Source: Promethearchaeota archaeon (GTDB taxonomy: Archaea > Asgardarchaeota > Lokiarchaeia > Sigynarchaeales > SOKP01). From it: a stretch of 54,605 nucleotides of DNA. The DNA lies in assembly GCA_014730295.1 (NCBI GenBank), contig WJIN01000130.1:1-54605 (forward strand). The letters run 5' to 3'. Both the position numbers and the translations under genes were made by a program. Of the stretch, positions 45,070 to 54,393 are shown one piece after another; the first letter of the stretch is position 1, and each line of letters starts with the position of its first letter. Below the pieces are notes generated by a model. The model was not told the origin of the DNA, searched no databases, and was given only the letters and a program-made list of their open reading frames with translations.

Positions 45070-45702
45070 TTAACTTAATTCAGTTGTACTTTGTTCTAAT
45101 TTAAGCCACAGTTCATTTATTTCTTTGCGAACGTCTAAAAATTGCTCGATTTTTTTGAGCAAGATATCACGCGCTCTGTCGAATTCTCGTTGAATATCGT
45201 TAAGTTCTTGATCAAGGCGATTTAGTTTATCCCCTTCGATCATTTTATTTTTAGCTTTCTCTACGTCAAGAGCTTTCTTTATTACAACTTCTCTTTTTTC
45301 AGCTACTTGATCTAAAGCTTCTGCGAATTCCTTTTTCTTTTCAACGAGATAATCTTTTCGCACAGCTAAATCTTTCATAGCATTTAAATATTTATCATTG
45401 GCTTCTATATATTTATCGTTTTGTCGGATGAGTTCTTCCATTAGATTTACATCCTCTTCCTTTACGTTAGATCTATGTTCGCGCGCTAGCATCTGCATTT
45501 GTTTAAAGACGTCTCTCATCGTTCTATTTAACGCTTTTCGAGAGATATTCATATCAGTAATTCTCTCAGCCAATTTTTTCTGCGCTTTTATTACCTTACT
45601 CTGCTCTTTCGCATGGTCTTCAAGTTTATCCACAAGCTCATCTTCAAGCCGAGAAAGGTCAAGTTCATCTTCATGGGTTATAATAGGCAAGCTTATCACC
45701 AT
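45070..45702 (-). CDS. Helical coiled-coil protein (210 aa)
   Basis: 210 residues, nearly all helix from about 15 to 205 with continuous heptads (LEDELVDKLEDHAKEQSKVI, KKKEFAEALDQVAEKREVVI). It has no hydrophobic anchor, and the first 15 residues are hydrophobic (MVISLPIITHEDELD). Long antiparallel helical proteins of this size can be BAR-like or scaffold proteins. I cannot decide. Its neighbours do not clarify a role. Confidence 0.65.
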   Translation of the reverse strand: MVISLPIITHEDELDLSRLEDELVDKLEDHAKEQSKVIKAQKKLAERITDMNISRKALNRTMRDVFKQMQMLAREHRSNVKEEDVNLMEELIRQNDKYIEANDKYLNAMKDLAVRKDYLVEKKKEFAEALDQVAEKREVVIKKALDVEKAKNKMIEGDKLNRLDQELNDIQREFDRARDILLKKIEQFLDVRKEINELWLKLEQSTTELS

Positions 45703-45787
45703 TAACTATTATTGATGGTAAATCACGATTGAATTAATCTATGAATACAATAAGATAAAATACCCTATTATAATTTTTTCACATCAC

Positions 45788-46819
45788 CTAGTATGGAAGA
45801 TAGGCGGTGATGATACTATCATATTGAGATGATTTTAAAACCTTTACATTAATATTTTTTCCGAGAAGCGTGTCCGAATATTCGAGTGGACTGTTTAATA
45901 AGACCTTAACAGCGGAGAGATCGTTTATCACCCCAATACATTCATTTTTCCATCGTCCAGGAGCTTTTATAGTAATGGGAAGTATCTCTCCTTTATTGAT
46001 ATCCAGAGAATAGAGCAAACGATCGTGAATATTAAAATCTTGAGGGCCTAATTTAAGTTTTATATTATATTTCTCTTCTAAATTCCCGAGTTGTTGGTAA
46101 AAATAGCCCCAAGTTTTTGGTCGGATTTTCTTAAGCTTTCTACCGGTTTTATAAATTAAATATTTTTGAATTCCGAGTTGGATATTGAGATTGGAAAACC
46201 CTGTGGTGCGTAATTCAGCGACAAATTTAATAATATCCTCGATGTCCTCATCATTCATACCAGGAAACCACACAGGGGCAATTAAAACATCAATATGTGA
46301 TTCTAACAACAATTTGACATTCTCCATAAGAGCGTTGATGTCATAGCTCTTACAACCCGATAGATATCGAGCTAATTCCTCATTAAGAGTGTTAATACTG
46401 ATATTTAAACGCGTGACATTTACAGATTCCAGTGATTTTATGAGCGTATGTGTAAGTAAAAGACCATTCGTTTGAATGGAAATGGTGGTGATACTTTCGA
46501 GTTGCCACAATAATTTGATGAGCATAAGGAGATCTTTATAGAGAAAGATCTCTCCATAGGGTGCTATATGAATTTCAATATCATATGCTCCTTTAAGATC
46601 AATAAGGGTTTGAATACCCTCCAAGAAATAGGTAGGATCAACGATAAAATTGGTTCGATATTCTCCCGCACTTACAAAACAATATCTACATTTTATATTA
46701 CATAATGTGAGCGGCTTCAATTCGATGATATTTGTACCTCTATCAATGATCCCAATAAAATCTAATCCAAAGAGAGGGATTCCAGATTCTTGGTCAATAT
46801 AAATAATTTTTTCTGTCAT
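45788..46819 (-). CDS. Radical SAM protein (COG2100-like)
   Basis: A 343-residue radical SAM enzyme with the cluster motif C40-N-I-K-C44-R-Y-C47. A conserved TNGLLLT strand and SINTLNE follow as expected for the SAM barrel. The C-terminal ~80 residues (ILPITIKAPGRWKNECIGVI onward) are beta-rich, possibly a small TRAM-like RNA-binding domain. The substrate is not known. The gene ends 20 bases after the pelA stop on the same strand, so it may be co-transcribed with pelA. Confidence 0.8.
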   Translation of the reverse strand: MTEKIIYIDQESGIPLFGLDFIGIIDRGTNIIELKPLTLCNIKCRYCFVSAGEYRTNFIVDPTYFLEGIQTLIDLKGAYDIEIHIAPYGEIFLYKDLLMLIKLLWQLESITTISIQTNGLLLTHTLIKSLESVNVTRLNISINTLNEELARYLSGCKSYDINALMENVKLLLESHIDVLIAPVWFPGMNDEDIEDIIKFVAELRTTGFSNLNIQLGIQKYLIYKTGRKLKKIRPKTWGYFYQQLGNLEEKYNIKLKLGPQDFNIHDRLLYSLDINKGEILPITIKAPGRWKNECIGVINDLSAVKVLLNSPLEYSDTLLGKNINVKVLKSSQYDSIITAYLPY

Positions 46820-46839
46820 TATATAATCTTTGAGGGAAT

Positions 46840-47910
46840 TCAGAACTTATATCGCAAAATCGCAATAAGCGAGCCCAGATCAGTTAGTTGTTCTCCTGCT
46901 GGGTGTTTTGTATTAAGAATATCTATTTTTCCCCCAGTTTGCTCCACATTGGTTATTATTCCTTCTATTTCCAGTTTTTTAGACTTAGCTGCACCTCGAA
47001 TGACCGTGTCGGCGACAAGTAATTGTTCTACTGCTCCCATTTGAGCTGCCCTTGCCACTTCAACTACGCCAATCGCAATTAAATCCGCATCTTTTCCCAA
47101 TTGTGTTAAGACTTGTTCTATTTTTTCGGTTTCTTGTAAAATTTTGATATTTTTTTTTAATTTTGCTAGATCTTGTGATTTGAGCGTCTCATAAATTGCA
47201 CTTTCCGTTCCAGAACTCGCATGGATACTTCTAATATTATCAAACTCTTGACTTGAATTTTCTTTTAACCATCGAATAAACTGATCCTTGACCGTCCCCG
47301 GACCGCAGATAATTATGAGGTTAATATCTCTCGTTTCCGTGTTCGATTCGATTACCCGCTGCACATCCTCAAAAAAATCATGCAAGAACTTTTTTCGAAA
47401 AGATTGTTCATATCGCTTTCCGGGAATGGTTTTAGTAATCGTTGCGATATTATTATGACTGTAATTGGTAATAAGCGCTACATTTGCTAATCCTGTTTCC
47501 ATCGCAATAATAAGCATGACAAAATTCGTAGATAATTTTGACGATTCTTTCAATCTTATTAAGTCTTGACGCATCCATTCCTCTTTGATAATAGTAATTT
47601 TCTGGTTAATTTCTAAATTAAAGGTGTGATAGGAGCCAAAACTTACAAAATCATCGGGCCCTTCCATTATCGTGCCTTTTATCCTTAAACGATTGCTGAA
47701 TTCATGAAACGCGACATCTTCAACCTTTAACGTAAGCCGCATCACCTTTCGCTCCCCGCTGCTCCCTTCTTTCATTACAACTCGCCTCTGTGTTAATGAT
47801 GTAACTGTATCTCCTTTTGAAATGATATTGTAGAGCGTCCATAAATCATTTAAATCTTGCACTCTTACCGTGATTTCGCCTTTTTTCTTATCTTGTTCTA
47901 GGATTTTCAC
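46840..47910 (-). CDS. pelA: Pelota (Dom34), ribosome rescue factor
   Basis: 356 residues, the archaeal Pelota that splits stalled ribosomes together with aEF1A/Hbs1-like GTPase and ABCE1. The N-terminal domain starts MKILEQDKKKGEITVRVQDL with the DLNDLWTLYNII signature and a basic KEGSSGERK loop. The central domain has NLIIICGPGTVKDQFIRWLK and the C-terminal eRF1-like domain includes LIAIGVVEVARAAQMGAVEQ. The GGQ motif of release factors is absent, as expected. The length is normal. First gene of the pelA-radical SAM pair. Confidence 0.96.
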   Translation of the reverse strand: MKILEQDKKKGEITVRVQDLNDLWTLYNIISKGDTVTSLTQRRVVMKEGSSGERKVMRLTLKVEDVAFHEFSNRLRIKGTIMEGPDDFVSFGSYHTFNLEINQKITIIKEEWMRQDLIRLKESSKLSTNFVMLIIAMETGLANVALITNYSHNNIATITKTIPGKRYEQSFRKKFLHDFFEDVQRVIESNTETRDINLIIICGPGTVKDQFIRWLKENSSQEFDNIRSIHASSGTESAIYETLKSQDLAKLKKNIKILQETEKIEQVLTQLGKDADLIAIGVVEVARAAQMGAVEQLLVADTVIRGAAKSKKLEIEGIITNVEQTGGKIDILNTKHPAGEQLTDLGSLIAILRYKF

Positions 47911-48052
47911 GAAAATATCTCCATAAGATTCGATATATTATCTCTAAAGAGTATTTGGTATAAGATAAGATTAATTCTCGATCCTTATATGGACTTTCTA
48001 AATTTTATAAAAAAAGAAAAAATAAAATATAAGTGCAAAAAAAGTGATTTGA

Positions 48053-48214
48053 TTAGTCTTGGGCTTGTTCTTCAAGTTTTTTCTTTACTTCTTCGAGTTC
48101 TTGTTGTCGTTTCTTTCTCTCTTCCTCGATTTTCTTCTTTTCTTCTTCGCTTAATTTCTCTAATTTTACGCCTTTTTTGATTTCATTTTTGAGTTCATCA
48201 TCTAACTGGGGCAT
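48053..48214 (-). CDS. Small charged coiled-coil protein (53 aa)
   Basis: ATG at 48214 to TAA at 48053 gives 53 residues, MPQLDDELKNEIKKGVKLEK then LSEEEKKKIEEERKKRQQEL. Nearly all Lys/Glu with hydrophobic residues at heptad positions, likely a single helix. Antisense to a plus-strand frame of low complexity (47989-48180), which I reject. Located between pelA and the acetyltransferase gene. Function unknown. Confidence 0.55.
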   Translation of the reverse strand: MPQLDDELKNEIKKGVKLEKLSEEEKKKIEEERKKRQQELEEVKKKLEEQAQD

Positions 48215-48408
48215 CTTTTTTCAAACTCCTTAAAACATTAATTAATCTTTTTTATATTCTTACTATCAAAAGTAACTAAATTTTTATATATAAGTTCTTG
48301 GGTTTATCAGAAAATAAAAGGAGAGCAGTTTTAAGTCAATAATGTATGTATTAATTTCATAGATATTTTAATTTTAAATCATAAAGGTCGGTTATATGAA
48401 TTTCCGGC

Positions 48409-48864
48409 CTATAGATTTAGTTCCATTAAATATGCCGCATCTTCATTCTGATAATATTTTTCTATTTTTTTAACGATATGAAAGTCATATTTTTCATATA
48501 GACGGATTGCTCTGCGATTGTCTGTTTTCACATTAAGAATTATTTTTTTTATTACGGAATGATTCGAGCGGAGCCATTCGAGGCTATTCTTCAGGAGGAA
48601 TGTACCGAATCCTCTCCCTTGGTATTTGGGCTTAATTGCAAAGTTAATGAGATTAGCTCGGTCCTTCATATCCTTGATTAAAATAATAAATCCAATTAGT
48701 TTTGTAAACAAATTATTTGTTTCTAGTTTGTGAAATAGTAGGCTCTGATCCAAAAGTTCTTTCATTAAGATTTTGGAAAACGCTTGATCTTGAAATACTT
48801 TCTTCTCTACCTTGGTAATTTTGCGTAAATCTCTTTTTTTAACGGCTCTAATCTTCATTTTCAT
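48409..48864 (-). CDS. GNAT-family N-acetyltransferase (RimI-like)
   Basis: About 150 residues of GNAT fold. The acetyl-CoA loop is KYQGRGFGTFLLKNSLEWLR; later elements NRRAIRLYEKYDFHIVKK and NEDAAYLMEL match RimI/Naa10-type protein N-terminal acetyltransferases. The frame is open from 48885, but the family begins near MKIRAVKKRDL, so a start at 48864 or 48858 fits better and overlaps the upstream radical SAM gene by about 11-17 bases. Likely co-translated with that gene. Confidence 0.8.
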   Translation of the reverse strand: MKMKIRAVKKRDLRKITKVEKKVFQDQAFSKILMKELLDQSLLFHKLETNNLFTKLIGFIILIKDMKDRANLINFAIKPKYQGRGFGTFLLKNSLEWLRSNHSVIKKIILNVKTDNRRAIRLYEKYDFHIVKKIEKYYQNEDAAYLMELNL

Positions 48865-49999
48865 ATAGTTCTTCTTTAAATACATAAATAGGGGTTTTTT
48901 CGGTTATTTGACGATATCTCTCCCTCCGAAAGGGAAGCGTTTCAACTATAAACCCTTCCAAATTAAATTGATTAAAAAATTCCAAAAACTCATCATCTAT
49001 TAAGAGATAATACGGTAAAAAGATCATATCTTTAGCGAATTCGATGAAATTTAGAGGTAATTGAGACTCGTATCTCAGTTCATCATATAAATCGACTAAT
49101 TCATTCCTTTCACCTTCGATTTGTCCGTAGATTAATAAACCCTCCTCTGTAATTTCCTCATAGGGTTGTTTGATATGTTTTGCCCGTCGATAATAGCGAT
49201 TTTTTAGTTGATAATAATCTTTAGCCCGAATCGAGCAAAAATGCATTTTCAGTGAGACATTAGATTTCATTTGTTCCATAAATTTATATGCTTCCTCTCT
49301 GCTGTTCTGGACAGATGCAATCGAGCCTTCTTTAAGTAGATACCCTTTTTCCTTTAATGAGCGACTGTTTGGAAAACAATATTCAAATTCATTCAAATTA
49401 ATAAACTCGGCGTCGATTTGATCTAGATAGACTACCAATTCTTTTAATTCCGCAAGGTATACTGAGTTAGGAATGAGAGGAACTTCTGCACCTACAGTTA
49501 TTCCTTTCTTCAGTGCTTTTTTAATGTTTGTACATGTATCTTGGGAAGGATGAAATCGTATTTCGTCTAATCCTATTTCAGAGAGTTTATTCGCTATTGT
49601 TTCTGTAAAGCCAATTCCATTTGTATAGAGGTGAATATGAAACTCCTCTCCAAACTCGTTCTTAAGAAGATTAATATATCTCAAGGTTTTTTGTGGGTTT
49701 TGCCCAAAGAACGGTTCTCCTCCCGTAATACTGATACCTTGGGACCCTGATTTATCTATTTCTTCTATTAATTCGGCATTATCAGTAATTTGGATTTCAT
49801 TTATAAATGTGTTGTTTTTATTTCGTCTCTCCTCTGAAAGCGGGCAATACCATGCGCATTTTTCAGGTTTTTGACACAGTCCATTGAGGAATAAAACAGA
49901 TTTTAATCCCTTTAAGCATAGTTGACACCCTTTCGGGATCCCTCTTGCTTTTATACAATAATTTGATTCTTTTGTTTCATTAATCTTCGCGTTTGACAT
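48848..49999 (-). CDS. Radical SAM protein with an atypical cluster spacing (COG2108-like)
   Basis: 383 residues. The N-terminus has GCQLCLKGLKSVLFLNGLCQ then KPEKCAWYCPLS: C25, C28 plus C42-x5-C48-x3-C52 instead of the usual CxxxCxxC. A GGEPFF motif (ISITGGEPFFGQNPQ) and downstream HPSQD confirm the radical SAM fold. This matches the archaeal COG2108 group, related to pyruvate-formate-lyase activases, whose function is not known. Tight gap of one base to the downstream nucleotidyltransferase gene (50001-50699) on the same strand, and overlap with the acetyltransferase gene. Confidence 0.75.
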   Translation of the reverse strand: MSNAKINETKESNYCIKARGIPKGCQLCLKGLKSVLFLNGLCQKPEKCAWYCPLSEERRNKNNTFINEIQITDNAELIEEIDKSGSQGISITGGEPFFGQNPQKTLRYINLLKNEFGEEFHIHLYTNGIGFTETIANKLSEIGLDEIRFHPSQDTCTNIKKALKKGITVGAEVPLIPNSVYLAELKELVVYLDQIDAEFINLNEFEYCFPNSRSLKEKGYLLKEGSIASVQNSREEAYKFMEQMKSNVSLKMHFCSIRAKDYYQLKNRYYRRAKHIKQPYEEITEEGLLIYGQIEGERNELVDLYDELRYESQLPLNFIEFAKDMIFLPYYLLIDDEFLEFFNQFNLEGFIVETLPFRRERYRQITEKTPIYVFKEELYENED

Positions 50000-50000
50000 G

Positions 50001-50699
50001 CTAGTATATTTTTTTTCTAATAATTGGATTTTTTCTTGCTAGGGTTTCAAGGACTCCTTCGGGTGTTTCTTGTTTTGATAGTTCTCTTTTGAGAAATACT
50101 CCCGTTCTGCCATATTTTTCCCTTCGAAGGAGTACTCTCTCTCTTTCATATATTGTTTCGATAGCGACTCCCACCTCTTTAGCAGCAATATTTTCTTGAT
50201 TAATCACAGAGCGTTCCTCATGGCCATAGGATTGGGGTGTAATCAGAACCAAACGTTTATCAATTCCGGGAACCCGTTTATTCTCTCTAATTCCCTTATA
50301 ATCAATTTTTCCTCCAAAATCATAAAATTCCAGCGAGGTTTTACTTAGTTTCGTAAGGGGGAGTGTAATTGCGATCAATTCATTCAAATAAATATATAAT
50401 TTAACCGCATCGCCAGGGGTTGCCATTATTATCTCTCGTCTATAATTTTGATACCCCTTTTGGTTGAGGAGAAATTCAATTTTATAGGTGGGTAAACGAT
50501 ACAAGAAAGCAAGATCAATATCGCTATTTTTATGAACATCCCCTCTTGCGAGACTTCCATAAAGATACGCAGAAAGATTGTGTTTATTAAATATTTCTAA
50601 CACCTCCATTGCTTGCGCTCTTTTTTGTTTCAATAACGCCCATTGCATTTGGGAATATTCTACCTTTCGATATAATGCTCTCTGGATACGTTCAGACAT
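50001..50699 (-). CDS. Nucleotidyltransferase-fold protein
   Basis: 232 residues with the pol beta-type nucleotidyltransferase signature AYLYGSLARGDVHKNSDIDL (G-S then D-x-D) around residues 44-63. The remaining domain is not recognised, but YGHEERSVINQENIAAKEVG and GRTGVFLKREL look conserved. Archaeal predicted nucleotidyltransferases of this kind often modify proteins or RNA; the substrate is unknown. It begins inside the end of the 50692-51504 gene (eight-base overlap) and is one base from the radical SAM gene. Confidence 0.75.
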   Translation of the reverse strand: MSERIQRALYRKVEYSQMQWALLKQKRAQAMEVLEIFNKHNLSAYLYGSLARGDVHKNSDIDLAFLYRLPTYKIEFLLNQKGYQNYRREIIMATPGDAVKLYIYLNELIAITLPLTKLSKTSLEFYDFGGKIDYKGIRENKRVPGIDKRLVLITPQSYGHEERSVINQENIAAKEVGVAIETIYERERVLLRREKYGRTGVFLKRELSKQETPEGVLETLARKNPIIRKKIY

Positions 50700-51504
50700 T
50701 TTGCTCGACTATGTGGATAATTTCTCCCAATAAAATGGTTTCGTAATTACGAAATGAATATCGCGCATTTTTTACGGATACTATCTTAACTTTATCTGGG
50801 ATTCCATCTGGAAGGTGGGTTACTAAGCGTCTTTGATATTTATTTTTAAAGCGTAAATATGAATATCGGCTAAATATGCAATACCATTCATTATGGGTAC
50901 GCTCAGATAGAATCTTAGGTAACTTAGATAAGGAAGATTTAGTAATTTTTGGGTTAATTGATATAAGTGCTAACACTGTGGGATCGGAAAAAAGACTCTT
51001 GAAATACACTTCTGTTCCTGTCGTATCTATAAAATAATATTTCTCACAATTCATATACTCATTTTGATTAAGACATGATATAAGAGTAGAGATTGCTTCC
51101 TTTAAACTCGATTGTGCTGATTTGCTCTTCTGTGTGTAAATGAAACGAGGGAGGAGGGTCAGAGAAATCACTTGATGTCCATATGTGCAAAGAGCTTCGA
51201 TCAAAATCTTCTGGAGTTTTTGAAACCAATAATCCCCAATGATGATAAACAAGGAAGATTCTGATTGATCGTTTATGCTCCCTTTCCTATTCGTGTTTTT
51301 GGCAAAAATGATGGTAGAAAATCGCCTTAAAGAGAGTATTTTTGATTTTAATTCTGTAAGGTTTTTGGTCTCTATTGCTCTATGTGAAATAAATCCACGC
51401 CATCTGGAAAAGTGTTTGTATAATTTCACAGAAATCAGTAAAACAAGCAGAAGAATAATAACAACAGAGCTAATTGCAATCCAGTCTAAATGAAATATAT
51501 TCAT
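50692..51504 (-). CDS. Membrane-anchored protein of unknown function
   Basis: 270 residues: an N-terminal transmembrane helix (about 8-28, WIAISSVVIILLLVLLISVK) then a soluble alpha/beta region. No catalytic motif recognised. The strand pattern FIIIGDYWFQKLQKILIEAL, QVISLTLLPRF and KYYFIDTTGTEVYF resembles a Rossmann-like or hydrolase-like fold, but nothing more. It is the first gene of the overlapping set running to the acetyltransferase gene, so its product may act with the nucleotidyltransferase and radical SAM proteins. Confidence 0.65.
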   Translation of the reverse strand: MNIFHLDWIAISSVVIILLLVLLISVKLYKHFSRWRGFISHRAIETKNLTELKSKILSLRRFSTIIFAKNTNRKGSINDQSESSLFIIIGDYWFQKLQKILIEALCTYGHQVISLTLLPRFIYTQKSKSAQSSLKEAISTLISCLNQNEYMNCEKYYFIDTTGTEVYFKSLFSDPTVLALISINPKITKSSLSKLPKILSERTHNEWYCIFSRYSYLRFKNKYQRRLVTHLPDGIPDKVKIVSVKNARYSFRNYETILLGEIIHIVEQNV

Positions 51505-51525
51505 AGAATTTAACTCTTTATTTTA

Positions 51526-51846
51526 TTAGGTATCCCTTGTGGAATCTTCTATCCATCTTAAATATGGTTTCGAGCCCGCATCAATTTTCCATCCGATACA
51601 TTCTGGAGTCTCGTAACTATGAAGTTCCTCTATGGTTCGGATCAATAGGGATTTTTTCTCTTTAGCGGTCTTCATTACTAATAAGAATTCGTTATCCTCT
51701 TCAATCTCGCCTTTCCATCGATAAATCGAATGGATATCGTGTATAATATTCACGCACGCAACAATTTTCTGTTCTACAAGGTGTTTGGCGATCTTTTCTC
51801 CCTCTTCTTTAGAAGGAACTGTTACGAAAAATACGAATTGACTCAT
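51526..51846 (-). CDS. cutA: CutA1 divalent-cation tolerance protein
   Basis: A 106-residue CutA1, trimeric ferredoxin-like fold. It shows the family strands FVFFVTVPSKEEGEKIAKHL, VACVNIIHDIHSIYRWKGEI with the SIYRWKG loop, and PETPECIGWKID near the C-terminus. Length is standard. Role in metal tolerance is known from bacteria, though the exact function in archaea is unclear. Monocistronic; a 170-base AT-rich region separates it from the divergent longin gene. Confidence 0.93.
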   Translation of the reverse strand: MSQFVFFVTVPSKEEGEKIAKHLVEQKIVACVNIIHDIHSIYRWKGEIEEDNEFLLVMKTAKEKKSLLIRTIEELHSYETPECIGWKIDAGSKPYLRWIEDSTRDT

Positions 51847-52018
51847 AATTATATAAAAATAGTAAATAGATAAAAAAGCTACACAAAAGATCAGACTCAG
51901 TTTACTATAAATACTTGAATTATTTATGGAGATTAAACGAAAAGAAATTTAAATAATTGGAATTTTATTAGATATCTATAATAAAAAAACGTTAGTAAAA
52001 ATTTTTTGAGGTGTCATT

Positions 52019-52744
52019 TTGATACATAATGTTTATATAATTGACCAAAAAACCGGAATCTGTCTATTACATCGTAAATACGGTTCAATAGAGTTCAATC
52101 AAGACCTGGTAAGTGGTTTTTTAACCGCGTTAAAGGATTTTAGCATCGAATTTTCAAAGGGTTCGGGAGAACTGAAGGTTATCGATATGCAAGTGTTCTA
52201 TTTGATGCTAGTATTTAGGGAGGGTGTGTTGGTAACGGCTGCCGCAGATAAAAACGATGATGCAAAAATCACTCATAAGGCATTAAATAATATTATCGAT
52301 AAATTTATTGCCCAGTTCGGGAATATTCTTGATAATTGGTCCGGAGATGTACGTATTTTCCGTGCTTTTGCGGAGCAGGTTGATGAAATTTTAGAGAACG
52401 GCAGGGTTGCGGAAGTCCCAATTCGAATACCGATATTAAAAATTTATAAAAATGACTTTAAAAAATCCCAATCACGCTTGCAAAAGAAAGGACTAACACT
52501 TTCTGAGGATGATTTACGTACTGTATCTGATACCAAACCAGGATGGACCTCAAAAAGACTTCCAAAGCAAGTTATTACTCAAGGATTTTTAAATGAGAGA
52601 CAGTATGAAATTGCCCATCTCGCAGACGGATTTCATACCGTCACTGATATTGCCGAGGATGTTGGGCTTCCAGAATCAAAAATACAAGTCATTATTGATA
52701 ATCTTGACAATCTTGGATTGCTTAAGTTCATAGAAATAAAATAA
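52019..52744 (+). CDS. Longin-like domain plus winged helix
   Basis: 241 residues. The N-terminal domain (about 1-125) is the same longin-like fold as the 6460-7317 protein (MIHNVYIIDQKTGI, then DLVSGFLTALKDFSIEF, LVTAAADKND and NWSGDVRIFRAFAEQVDEI). The C-terminal ~70 residues form a winged helix (FHTVTDIAEDVGLPESKIQV). The start is TTG at 52019, supported by GAGGTG at 52008-52013 just before it; a normal ATG is not available. An archaeal-type DNA-binding or complex-assembly role is an inference. It precedes rtcB by 149 bases on the same strand. Confidence 0.65.
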   Translation: MIHNVYIIDQKTGICLLHRKYGSIEFNQDLVSGFLTALKDFSIEFSKGSGELKVIDMQVFYLMLVFREGVLVTAAADKNDDAKITHKALNNIIDKFIAQFGNILDNWSGDVRIFRAFAEQVDEILENGRVAEVPIRIPILKIYKNDFKKSQSRLQKKGLTLSEDDLRTVSDTKPGWTSKRLPKQVITQGFLNERQYEIAHLADGFHTVTDIAEDVGLPESKIQVIIDNLDNLGLLKFIEIK

Positions 52745-52893
52745 TTAGAAGACCTTTAGACTCTTTTTTGATAAAATTCATACTTACTACAAGGGGAGTA
52801 TAAAATTTTTTTATATATAGATTTACAAAATATTTTAAAATCACAGTTGAAAATACCAAATTTTTTGTTAGCAGCAACCCTTTCTTAACTGAT

Positions 52894-54372
52894 ATGAGCA
52901 TGAATGTAAATAAAATCGACGAGTATATTTATGAAATTCCGCCAAAAAGACTGATGGCCAGAGTTTCAGGGACGATTGAAAGTTTTAAGATGAAAGTTCC
53001 TGTTCATATCTATGCAAATGAGGAAATTTTATCAAAGATTCAAGAAGATAGAACATTGGAGCAGATTAGCAATGTAGCATGTTTAGATGGAGTAGAAAAG
53101 CATGTGGTTGCGCTTTCTGATGCTCATCAGGGGTATGGGTTCTGTATAGGAGCGGTTTGTGGGACAAATTCGGAAGATGGGATGATCTCCCCTGGCGGTG
53201 TAGGGTATGATATAAATTGCGGGGTGAGACTATTAAGGACTGATATGTGCTATGCAGATATTCAAACAAAGCTTCCAACTTTATTGACTTATATATTTAA
53301 TCGGATACCGTCCGGTTTGGGCTCAAGAGGGAGGCTGAAGATAGATTATAATCAATTGAATTCGGTGCTTGATATGGGTGTGGAATGGGCACGCGATCAT
53401 GAATTTGCAACGGACGAGGATATTGAATTTTGTGAGGAAAACGGTAGATTAGAAGATGCAGATCATAATCTTATATCAAAGCGTGCAAAACAGCGGGGTA
53501 TTAGACAGTTAGGAAGCTTAGGAAGCGGAAATCATTTCCTCGAAGTGCAAAAAGTAGATAAAATCTATAATAAAAAGATAGCAAAAGAATTAGGGATTTC
53601 GCAGAAAGACCAAATCACGGTAATGATTCATACCGGTAGCAGAGCTTTGGGGCATCAAGTTTGCACAGAATCAGTGCGAGAGTTTGAAAAAGCCATGAAA
53701 CGATATAACATTAAAATTCCAGACAGAGAATTATCATGCGTACCTGCAAATACTGAAGAAGCTCAAAAATATTTTAAAGAGATGGCTTGTGCGGCAAATT
53801 TTGGATTTTGTAATAGACAGCTCATTACCTTTTGGATTAGAGAATCCTTTAAAGAAGTTTTTGGAAACGAGAGCCAAGAGTATGAATTGCGATTAATCTA
53901 TGATTTATGTCATAATATTCTTAAAAAGGAAACACATCTAGTTGACGGGAAGAATATGGAACTCAATATTCACAGGAAAGGAGCAACACGAGCATTTCCT
54001 CCGAATCATCCTGTACTGCCTAAAAACTATAAATCAATAGGACAGCCCGTATTAATACCAGGAACCATGGGTTCCGCCTCATATTTATGTGTGGGCAAGA
54101 ACAATTCCATGAATCTCACATTTGGTTCAACCGCACACGGTTCGGGGAGGATAATGTCAAGATCTCGGGCAAAGAATGCCTATTGGGGAGAGGATGTCGA
54201 AAAAGGGCTAGAGAAAAAGGGAATTCTTGTGAAAGCAAAATCACAGAAAGTTATTGCAGAGGAGGCTCCAGGCGCATATAAAGACATAAATCAAGTGATC
54301 AAAATCCAATCGCATCTTAATCTAATAGAGAAAGTTGCAAGAATGCATCCTATTGGTGTTGTCAAAGGATAA
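52894..54372 (+). CDS. rtcB: tRNA-splicing RNA ligase RtcB
   Basis: The 492-residue RNA ligase joins 2',3'-cyclic phosphate and 5'-OH ends, the step that seals exons after the BHB endonuclease cuts. Motifs in order are LSDAHQGYGFCIGAVCGTNS, the metal site DINCGVRLLRTD, SLGSGNHFLEVQKV, MIHTGSRALGHQVC, CAANFGFCNRQ and the GMP-accepting His in HRKGATRAFPP, then TAHGSGRIMSR. Length is normal and no intein is present. It ends 21 bases before the right end of a TnpB element. Its presence fits the three BHB-like introns in this window. Confidence 0.97.
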   Translation: MSMNVNKIDEYIYEIPPKRLMARVSGTIESFKMKVPVHIYANEEILSKIQEDRTLEQISNVACLDGVEKHVVALSDAHQGYGFCIGAVCGTNSEDGMISPGGVGYDINCGVRLLRTDMCYADIQTKLPTLLTYIFNRIPSGLGSRGRLKIDYNQLNSVLDMGVEWARDHEFATDEDIEFCEENGRLEDADHNLISKRAKQRGIRQLGSLGSGNHFLEVQKVDKIYNKKIAKELGISQKDQITVMIHTGSRALGHQVCTESVREFEKAMKRYNIKIPDRELSCVPANTEEAQKYFKEMACAANFGFCNRQLITFWIRESFKEVFGNESQEYELRLIYDLCHNILKKETHLVDGKNMELNIHRKGATRAFPPNHPVLPKNYKSIGQPVLIPGTMGSASYLCVGKNNSMNLTFGSTAHGSGRIMSRSRAKNAYWGEDVEKGLEKKGILVKAKSQKVIAEEAPGAYKDINQVIKIQSHLNLIEKVARMHPIGVVKG

Positions 54373-54393
54373 AGGAACGTAAGTGTACACGAT

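Noticed and set aside
47989..48180. Plus-strand 63-codon frame
   Set aside because: It is the complement of the Lys/Glu-rich small gene at 48053-48214 and consists of Leu/Ser/Phe low complexity.
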